A stretch of DNA of 64,000 nucleotides, taken from Ancrocorticia sp047501485. GTDB taxonomy: Bacteria > Actinomycetota > Actinomycetes > Actinomycetales > Actinomycetaceae. How positions within the stretch are numbered: the stretch's first letter is position 1; each line of letters opens with the position of its first letter. Position numbers and translations under genes: made by a program. This document shows, piece by piece, positions 58,433-64,000 of the stretch. Below the pieces are notes generated by a model, which was not told the origin of the DNA, did not search any database, and worked only from the letters and a program-made list of their open reading frames with translations. Location of the stretch: contig JAZDRN010000008.1 of NCBI GenBank assembly GCA_047501485.1, forward strand, positions 72,435 through 136,434, in the 5' to 3' direction.

Positions 58433-59284
58433 ATGAGACCTACGTCTGGAACTCTGCTGCGAGTTCTCAACAACAATGCCATCATGGTTCAGACCGTGGG
58501 AGGGCGCCTGATCCTTTTGGGAAGAGGCATAGGTTTTGGCAAACAACTCGGCGACCCTGTGGAGCTCAGCGTTGCCAGCGAGGTCTTTGAGCCTTCCAGT
58601 CCTTTGGAACTGCGTCAGCTTGCCGATTTCGTGGTGGAGATCCCTCTGGAGGCCTTTAAGGTTGCGCGACGGGCAGTCGATTACGCCGAAGAAATTGCCG
58701 GTATCCGTCCAAGTCAAGCTCTCCTCCTCTCGATTGCCGATCACCTTCACTTCGCCGTGTTACGGACGGAGAAAGGGGTTTCTATCGATTTTCCTCTGAA
58801 GTGGGAGATTGCGCAGCTTTACCCTTCGGAGAGTGAGTTGGGAAGAGCAACGGTGCGATTTGCTCATGAGGAATTGCGAGTTCCCGTTGCCATGGACGAG
58901 GGGGCGGCGTTCGCCATGCATTTCGTCAATGCGCAATTCGCTCAGGCGGATGTCTCCCAAACGGTGGAGATGACGAAGGTGCTGGGTGCCGCCATCGACA
59001 TCGTGAAGGAGGGAATCGGCCCTCAGGCGACTGCGGATCAGATGAGTGTGGCGCGTTTTGTGACGCATCTGCGCTACCTGTACGCGCGCATCGGGAGTGA
59101 CGCGCAGATAGACAGCACTCCGCCGATTCTGTTGGCTGCGTTGTACGACGCCTATCCGGAGGTCAGCAAGGTGACAGAGCAAGTGCGCCAGTTGATCGAA
59201 TCTGGAGGCGGGCGGCTGACTGAAGCCGAGGTGCGCTACCTAGAACTTCACGTGTCGCGCTTGGCCACGGCGGTGCGCAGATAG
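58433..59284 (+). CDS. bglG: BglG/LicT-family transcription antiterminator
   Basis: RNA-binding regulator of the PTS operon. The CAT RNA-binding domain (~1-58: LLRVLNNNAIMVQTVGGRLILLGRGIGFGKQLGD) is followed by PRD1 (~65-170) and PRD2 (~175-283). PRD histidines are seen in SIADHLHFAV and VTHLRYLYARIGSD. EIIBglP normally phosphorylates PRD histidines to inactivate the protein when sugar is absent. 283 residues. ATG 58433 with GGGAG upstream. The antiterminator is last in the operon rather than first. Confidence 0.92.
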   Translation: MRPTSGTLLRVLNNNAIMVQTVGGRLILLGRGIGFGKQLGDPVELSVASEVFEPSSPLELRQLADFVVEIPLEAFKVARRAVDYAEEIAGIRPSQALLLSIADHLHFAVLRTEKGVSIDFPLKWEIAQLYPSESELGRATVRFAHEELRVPVAMDEGAAFAMHFVNAQFAQADVSQTVEMTKVLGAAIDIVKEGIGPQATADQMSVARFVTHLRYLYARIGSDAQIDSTPPILLAALYDAYPEVSKVTEQVRQLIESGGGRLTEAEVRYLELHVSRLATAVRR

Positions 59285-59301
59285 CGAATCGGCGGGACGC
59301 G

Positions 59302-59341
59302 GAAGAGAGCGTGCAAGGATGCAGAAGAGAGCGTGCAAGGA
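59302..59341. repeat. 22-bp tandem duplication after the antiterminator gene
   Basis: GAAGAGAGCGTGCAAGGA at 59302-59319 and 59324-59341, unit 22 bp. It starts 17 nt after the bglG stop. Origin probably slippage duplication. Confidence 0.7.
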
Positions 59342-59440
59342 CGCGCTTCATGATCAGGCGGTCAGATGGACGGTCGACTCTCCATCTAGTACGTCAATAG
59401 AGCACCATTTCTAGTACTTTATTGGCTGGAGGGTGTGGTG

Positions 59441-59650
59441 ATGGGCTATCGGCAGGATCTGTGGGAGATCGCCGCATCCCGCAACGGTGTGGTGACCGTT
59501 GCTGAAGCGGAGGATGGGGGCGCCGCTGGCGGAAGTAGCGGATTGATCCGACCCATTTCGCTGGTGCGCCGACGAACTGGGCGAAGTCGGGGCGTGGTCG
59601 CCCCGACAGATATTCTGGTGGGGCGGTATCGAATGCGAACAGGTGGTAGG
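59441..59650 (+). pseudogene. Remnant of an AbiEi-like antitoxin N-terminus
   Basis: GGAGGG precedes ATG 59441. The frame begins MGYRQDLWEIAASRNGVVTVAEAEDGG, which resembles the N-terminal winged-helix start of AbiEi-type type IV antitoxins. After ~30 codons the similarity stops. Other frames look coding-like for short stretches (WCADELGEVGAWSPRQIFWWGG near 59550-59640), so the gene seems broken. No AbiEii-like toxin gene follows. Low confidence. The rest of the 59285-59651 gap holds only the tandem duplication. Confidence 0.35.
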
Positions 59651-59651
59651 A

Positions 59652-60344
59652 ATGCGCAAGCTTGGCATGGTCGGCGGGACCGGACCCGAATCGACGATCT
59701 CGTACTATCGGGCGGTCATCGCCGGCGTGCAGGCGACCGAAGGCTCGCACAGCCTCCCGCCCCTTGTGATCGAGTCGCTGAGCGTCTTCGAAGTCCTGGG
59801 TTACTGCTCCCGTGAAGACTACGATGGGCTTGCCGGTTACCTGCTGTCCGCAATCGAACGCCTGGCGACTGTCGGTGCAGAGGTGGTGACCCTGACCGGC
59901 CTGACTCCGCACATCGTCTTCGATCAGCTCAGCTCCAAGTCCCCCGTCCCGCTGATCAGCGCTGTCGAGACCACCCGTGACGCCGCGCTCGAACGCGGGG
60001 TAGGGCGGCTGGCACTGCTCGGAACCGAGTACACGATGACTCAGGACTTCTTCGCGCGTCCCCTGCGCGATGCCGGACTAGAGGTGGTCACGCCGTCGCA
60101 GACGGAGATCGCCTACATCCAGGACAAGATCGTTAGCGAGCTTGAGCACGGGATCGTCACGGACGAGACGCACGACGGATTCGTCGCCATTATCGAGCGC
60201 CTCCGGGACGAGCATGGTTGCCAGCAGGTCGTCCTCGGCTGTACGGAGCTGCCTCTGCTGCTCAACGACGCGAGCTCGCCCCTGCCGTGCCTCGACACGG
60301 TCGAGATCCACACCAGAGCACTCGTTGCAGCGATCACGGAGTAG
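59652..60344 (+). CDS. Aspartate/glutamate racemase-family protein
   Basis: 230 residues. Starts MRKLGMVGGTGPESTISYYR, as in RacX/YgeA-type racemases. The C-terminal active-site block is complete (QQVVLGCTELPLLL with Cys), but the N-terminal block reads TLTGLTPHIVFD where the family has Cys/Thr-Asn-Thr-x-His. The first catalytic residue and the Asn are therefore missing. It may be a racemase with changed chemistry or a non-racemase homologue. ATG 59652 has AGGTGG upstream; three extra codons from 59643 are possible. Confidence 0.8.
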   Translation: MRKLGMVGGTGPESTISYYRAVIAGVQATEGSHSLPPLVIESLSVFEVLGYCSREDYDGLAGYLLSAIERLATVGAEVVTLTGLTPHIVFDQLSSKSPVPLISAVETTRDAALERGVGRLALLGTEYTMTQDFFARPLRDAGLEVVTPSQTEIAYIQDKIVSELEHGIVTDETHDGFVAIIERLRDEHGCQQVVLGCTELPLLLNDASSPLPCLDTVEIHTRALVAAITE

Positions 60345-60552
60345 CGCAGAGGAACTGACCGCGGGCCAGGGGATGAGGGCAACCGTGGCGGAGCCGTGGG
60401 CGGTGGTACGCCACTGGCTTGAACGGATCATCGGCCTCATTGCCGCCTCGTCCGCTCTCGATTGACCCCGGCTGCCCGTAGAACCCGATACTCATAAGTT
60501 CGTCATAAACTCCCCTCACGGTGGCCTGAAGTCGGCTTTCTAGAGTCGGGCC

Positions 60553-61566
60553 ATGGACGAGAACACCGATACCCTGCCCCATCCCGCGCCCGGCTCACCG
60601 CCGTGGGCGCAGACCCCAGCGCAGCCCCGCCGTCGGCGAAAGCGGCGCATCGCCCTGGGCGCCGGGCTCGTGGTCGCATTGAGCCTGACGGGAGCCTCCG
60701 TGTGGGCCCTGGACCGCTACGTTATCGATCACGTGGAGATATCGGACGTCTCCGAATACGAGAGGGAACACGGCAGTGCGTCCACCGTCCAGGAGGATGC
60801 CGCCGCCGAGGTCACGGACTCGACCTACGAAGGGTCCAACGCCTCCATCTCCCTGGAGAAGCAGTCCACCGGATCCGGCAGCGACACCGTCACCTACTAC
60901 GTGGCCACCGTGGACCTCACCGATGCCACCGCGCTTCGTTCGGCGTTCGCCAACGATTCCTTCGGTCAGAACATCGTCGAGAACACCTCGGATATCGCCG
61001 CCGATCACGATGCCATCTTCGCCATCAACGGCGATTACTACGGATTCCGTGACACCGGCATCGTCATCCGCAATGGAGTGATCTACCGCGACGACGGCGC
61101 CCGCGAGGGCCTGGCCTTCTATACGGACGGCACCGTCGAGCTATACGACGAGACCTCCACCACCGCCCAGGACCTGCTCGACGCCGGCGTGTGGAACACG
61201 CTTTCATTCGGCCCGGCCCTCGTCGCGGACGGAGCGGTGATAGACGGCATCGACTCGGTGGAGATCGATACCAACTTCGGCAACCACTCGATTCAGGGAG
61301 AGCAGCCACGCACCCTCGTGGGGGTAAAAGAGGACGGGACGCTGGTGTTCGTCGTCGTCGACGGACGCGACGATGGATACTCCAGGGGAATGACGATGAC
61401 CGAGGCCGCCGAACTCATGGTATCCCTCGGATGCGAGACCGCCTATAACCTCGACGGCGGCGGCTCTTCCACCATGTATTTCGACGGCGAGGTGGTCAAC
61501 CAGCCCGGCGGCAACGGCAACGAGCGCGGCACATCGGACATCCTCTATATCGAGGACCTGTCATGA
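60553..61566 (+). CDS. Membrane-anchored phosphodiester glycosidase (NAGPA-like)
   Basis: 337 residues. Cytoplasmic basic N-terminus, one TM helix (IALGAGLVVALSLTGASVWAL, ~32-53), then an extracytoplasmic domain of the phosphodiester glycosidase family (PF09992): AIFAINGDYYGFRDTGIVIRNG, LSFGPALVADG, PRTLVGVKEDGTLVFVVVDGR, ETAYNLDGGGSSTMYFDG. It may trim sugar phosphodiesters in wall polymers. ATGA overlap with the next gene suggests a shared surface-glycan task. Confidence 0.85.
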   Translation: MDENTDTLPHPAPGSPPWAQTPAQPRRRRKRRIALGAGLVVALSLTGASVWALDRYVIDHVEISDVSEYEREHGSASTVQEDAAAEVTDSTYEGSNASISLEKQSTGSGSDTVTYYVATVDLTDATALRSAFANDSFGQNIVENTSDIAADHDAIFAINGDYYGFRDTGIVIRNGVIYRDDGAREGLAFYTDGTVELYDETSTTAQDLLDAGVWNTLSFGPALVADGAVIDGIDSVEIDTNFGNHSIQGEQPRTLVGVKEDGTLVFVVVDGRDDGYSRGMTMTEAAELMVSLGCETAYNLDGGGSSTMYFDGEVVNQPGGNGNERGTSDILYIEDLS

Positions 61567-62630
61567 TCGTCCTCATCCCCTCGCTCGAACCCGATCACCG
61601 CCTCCCCGAACTCGTCCGTGCGCTGCGCGACCGGCTGCCCCGTGCCCGGGTCCTGATCGTCGACGACGGATCCGGCCCCGCCTACGCGCAGATCTTCGGC
61701 GCCGCAGCCCGCCTTGGGGCTATCATCATCGGCTACCCGACCAACCGCGGCAAGGGCTTTGCATTGCGGCACGGCTTCATGTGGTGCCTCACCAATGCGC
61801 CGGGAGAGAGCGTGGTGTGCGCCGATTCCGACGGACAGCACACTCCGGCGGATATCGCGCACGTTGCCGAGGAATCGGAGGCGTTCCCGGAAGCCGTTGT
61901 GCTTGGCGTGCGCGGCTTCACCGGTGATGTGCCGCTGCGCTCTCGCTTCGGGAACTCGGCAAGCGCTTTGTTCTTCCGCATGGTGAGCGGAAGGCGGGTG
62001 AGCGACACGCAGACGGGGCTGCGTGCATACGGCCACCGTCAACTTGCCGAGCTGTTAGAGGTGCCGGGGGAGCGGTTCGAGTGGGAGCTGAGTGCGCTAC
62101 TGACGGCGGCCAACGCGGGACGGGAGATCAGGCAGGTGCCAATCTCCACCGTCTACCTCGACCATAACTCCGGTTCGCATTTCCGTCCGGTGGCCGATTC
62201 ACTTCGCGTCTTTCGTCCGTTGGTGGCTTTCGCAGGCTCGGGAGTGATCACTTGGGCCCTGGAGATGGTGCTCTTCCTTCTATTGTTGCAGTCCCGCATC
62301 GGTCTGATCGCGGCCGTGGTGGTTGCGCGGCTCGTCTCGTGCGGCGTGAATTTCGCTATCAACAAGTTCTCGGTGTTCCGGGATGCCTCCCACGAGGGGG
62401 TGAGGCGTCAGGCGATCCAGTACGGCGCACTCGCGGTGGTGCTCATGGCCCTGACTGCCGTGGGGGTACGGCTCCTGGTGGGCGCCGGGCTGCCGGCGTG
62501 GTTTGCGAAGATCACCATGGATGTCGGTGGTTCGATCCTCAGCTTCGTTGTCCAGCATCGGCTGATCTTTGCTCGGCGGGCGAAGTCGGCGGGAATCGTG
62601 TCGGAGGAGGCACGTAGACTGTCCGTGTGA
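61563..62630 (+). CDS. Fused GT2 glycosyltransferase and GtrA-like membrane protein
   Basis: Residues ~1-215 are a family 2 glycosyltransferase of the polyprenyl-phosphate type (VLIVDDGSGPAY, YPTNRGKGFALRHGF, CADSDGQHTPADI with the DxD, GVRGFTGDVPLRSRFGN, DTQTGLRAY). Residues ~220-340 are a GtrA-like four-helix domain (VTWALEMVLFLLLL, VNFAINKFSVFRD, IQYGALAVVLMALTAVG, VVQHRLIF). The fusion would make a lipid-linked sugar and flip it. Overlaps both neighbours by four bases. Confidence 0.88.
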   Translation: MIVLIPSLEPDHRLPELVRALRDRLPRARVLIVDDGSGPAYAQIFGAAARLGAIIIGYPTNRGKGFALRHGFMWCLTNAPGESVVCADSDGQHTPADIAHVAEESEAFPEAVVLGVRGFTGDVPLRSRFGNSASALFFRMVSGRRVSDTQTGLRAYGHRQLAELLEVPGERFEWELSALLTAANAGREIRQVPISTVYLDHNSGSHFRPVADSLRVFRPLVAFAGSGVITWALEMVLFLLLLQSRIGLIAAVVVARLVSCGVNFAINKFSVFRDASHEGVRRQAIQYGALAVVLMALTAVGVRLLVGAGLPAWFAKITMDVGGSILSFVVQHRLIFARRAKSAGIVSEEARRLSV

Positions 62631-64000
62631 GCATGGCACTTTATCGTCGATATCGACCGCAGCGATTCCAGGACGTCATCGGGCAGGAGCAGGTTACGAA
62701 GCCCCTGATGGCGGCTCTGCGCGCGGATAAGACAGCCCATGCCTACCTTTTCTCGGGGCCGCGCGGCTGTGGGAAGACGACCTCCGCCCGCATTCTCGCG
62801 CGCTGTTTGAACTGCGCCGAGGCTCCCACTGATTCTCCGTGCGGCGAATGCGAATCGTGCCGGGAGCTCTCCTTGGAGGGATCGGGCTCGTTGGACGTGG
62901 TGGAAATGGATGCCGCCAGCCACGGTGGCGTGGATGATGCGCGAGACCTCATCGAACGCGCCTCCTTTGCCCCGGCTCGTGACCGCTACAAGATCTTCAT
63001 CATCGACGAAGCCCACATGGTCTCCAATCAGGGCTTCAATGCTCTGCTCAAGCTGGTTGAGGAGCCGCCGCCCCATATCAAGTTCATCTTCGCTACCACC
63101 GAGCCGGAGAAGGTGATCGGGACGATCCGCTCCCGTACTCACCATTATCCGTTCCGTCTCGTTCCCCCGGATGTGCTGGAGCGTTTCCTCGCGCAGATCT
63201 GCGATGAGGAGGGGATCGACGTCGGCGCCGGCGTACTTCCGTTGGTGGTCCGTTCTGGAGGGGGATCGGTTCGTGATTCTCTCTCCGTGCTCGATCAGTT
63301 GATCGGGGGCTCGGAGGGCAGCACCCTGAACTATCAGGACGCCGTCGGTCTGCTGGGCTACACGGATGGCTCGCTTCTGGACGATGTCGTTGACGCCCTG
63401 GCGGCCAACGATGGCGCCACGGTCTTCTCCGTGGTGGACCGGGTTGTCCAGTCCGGGCACGATCCGCGGCGTTTCGTCGAGGATCTGCTGCAGCGGTTGC
63501 GCGATCTCATCGTCATCGCTCTGGCGGGCGAATCCGCGACGGATGTCCTGGCCTCGGTGCCGCGGGATCAGTATGAGCGCATGGTCGCCCAATCGAACCA
63601 TCTGGGTGCGGCTAGGGCCTCGCGCTGCGCGGATCTGGTCAACGAAGCACTCAGTGCGATGGTCGGTGCCACCTCGCCGCGGTTGCAGCTCGAATTGCTT
63701 TGCGCGCGTCTGTTGTTGCCTGAACCTGCCGCCGAGGCAGCAGGAGTGCAGGGTGAGCAGGCTCCGGTGGAACATCCCGCTCGTCCCGCCGCGGCACAGC
63801 GTCCCCAAGGGCAGCGTCCCGCCAGTGCACAGCGGTCGGAGCAGCCTGCCGGTAATCGCGCGCCAGCCAATCCCACGCCTCGGGGCAGGCAGATCGACCC
63901 GGGGGGGGGGGGGCCCCCCCCTTCCGCCCCCCCCCCCCCAACAAACGCACAAAAAGGGGCGTCGCGAAAAAAAGCGAACCCCCCGGCCCGCAACCCCCCC
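62627..64000 (+). CDS. dnaX: DNA polymerase III gamma/tau subunit (partial)
   Basis: Clamp-loader ATPase. Begins MSMALYRRYRPQRFQDVIGQEQV; Walker A SGPRGCGKTTSARIL, zinc ligands CLNC ... CGECESC, Walker B FIIDEAHM, sensor region FIFATTEPEKVIGTIRSR. The frame stays open to the Pro/Gln/Ala-rich linker near 63900 and then enters unreliable homopolymer sequence, so the 3' end is missing. GTG 62627 overlaps the previous stop (GTGA); ATG 62633 is an in-frame alternative. Confidence 0.92.
   Translation, partial: MSMALYRRYRPQRFQDVIGQEQVTKPLMAALRADKTAHAYLFSGPRGCGKTTSARILARCLNCAEAPTDSPCGECESCRELSLEGSGSLDVVEMDAASHGGVDDARDLIERASFAPARDRYKIFIIDEAHMVSNQGFNALLKLVEEPPPHIKFIFATTEPEKVIGTIRSRTHHYPFRLVPPDVLERFLAQICDEEGIDVGAGVLPLVVRSGGGSVRDSLSVLDQLIGGSEGSTLNYQDAVGLLGYTDGSLLDDVVDALAANDGATVFSVVDRVVQSGHDPRRFVEDLLQRLRDLIVIALAGESATDVLASVPRDQYERMVAQSNHLGAARASRCADLVNEALSAMVGATSPRLQLELLCARLLLPEPAAEAAGVQGEQAPVEHPARPAAAQRPQGQRPASAQRSEQPAGNRAPANPTPRGRQIDPGGGGPPPSAPPPPTNAQKGASRKKANPPARNPP
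63901..64000. other. Low-quality contig-end sequence
   Basis: From 63901 the sequence turns into long G and C runs (12 or more in a row), then A runs, unlike anything else in the window. It looks like unreliable base calls at a contig end rather than genomic sequence. Confidence 0.7.

Noticed and set aside
62408..63952. 514-codon minus-strand frame opposite dnaX
   Set aside because: Antisense shadow of dnaX that also extends into the low-quality end.
1..64000. CRISPR array or intact insertion sequence
   Set aside because: The repeats found are two- to three-copy tandem units without spacers, and no transposase or integrase frame was recognised.

Overview
The window is 64 kb of a fairly GC-rich actinobacterial chromosome. 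Actinobacterial markers are CarD, a SenX3/RegX3/PhoU cluster, an FKBP lipoprotein, an MMPL transporter and many GTG/TTG or TGATG/ATGA-coupled starts. An anaerobic ribonucleotide reductase (NrdDG), a gluconate-linked Entner-Doudoroff pair (Edd/Eda), a beta-glucoside PTS and LPXTG surface proteins suggest a facultatively anaerobic, surface-living member of the Actinomycetaceae. That taxonomic placement is inference. No complete mobile element, rRNA operon or CRISPR array was seen. The last ~100 bases are homopolymer-rich and look like unreliable contig-end sequence.

Layout. 1-5 kb: end of a GntP gluconate permease, edd, eda, phosphoglycerate mutase, nucleoside hydrolase. 5-10 kb: phoU (minus), senX3-regX3, carD, ispD-ispF. 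10.3-13.2 kb: nrdD-nrdG behind two NrdR-type boxes. 13.4-24 kb: the centrepiece, a Fur/Zur-type-box-controlled 'anchored repeat' metal ABC transporter locus. It holds two LPXTG wall proteins, a lipoprotein solute-binding protein, a membrane-anchored repeat protein, ATPase, permease, a lipobox/TM repeat protein and a lytic transglycosylase, mostly with overlapping or closely spaced starts. 24-33.4 kb: MFS transporter, cysS-rlmB, an unknown protein, a broken small gene, an NCS2 nucleobase permease, a LytR_C-like protein, SRP RNA, a YbaK-domain protein and tRNA-Ser(GGA). 33.4-40.5 kb: accessory region beside the tRNA, with an HTH/ECF-S-like membrane fusion, four lipoproteins, a decayed lipoprotein fragment and an Ltp-domain protein. 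40.6-47 kb: PfpI-type protein, MMPL transporter, Fpg/Nei glycosylase, an acidic membrane protein, ASCH protein, FKBP lipoprotein. 47-54.4 kb: alpha-glucoside-type sugar ABC transporter, an XRE regulator, an unknown protein, and a methionine/alanine-type NSS importer with its 61-residue small subunit. 54.7-59.3 kb: beta-glucoside PTS operon with a RAT antitermination site and a BglG-type antiterminator. 59.3-64 kb: antitoxin-like remnant, racemase homologue, phosphodiester glycosidase, GT2-GtrA fusion, dnaX (cut by the window end).

How the main locus may work: the wall proteins, the binding protein and two membrane-attached proteins share a ~180-residue domain whose C-terminal half usually carries a histidine cluster followed by W-x-F-T-E-P-G. 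The known family hypothesis is a relay that passes a metal or metal complex from wall to membrane. Two features visible here extend that picture. In the binding protein the domain is inserted between the ZnuA-like lobes with its two halves in swapped order (circular permutation). Two of the six domain copies have lost the histidines. A near-consensus Fur box lies between the -35 and -10 of the first gene, consistent with metal-repressed expression.
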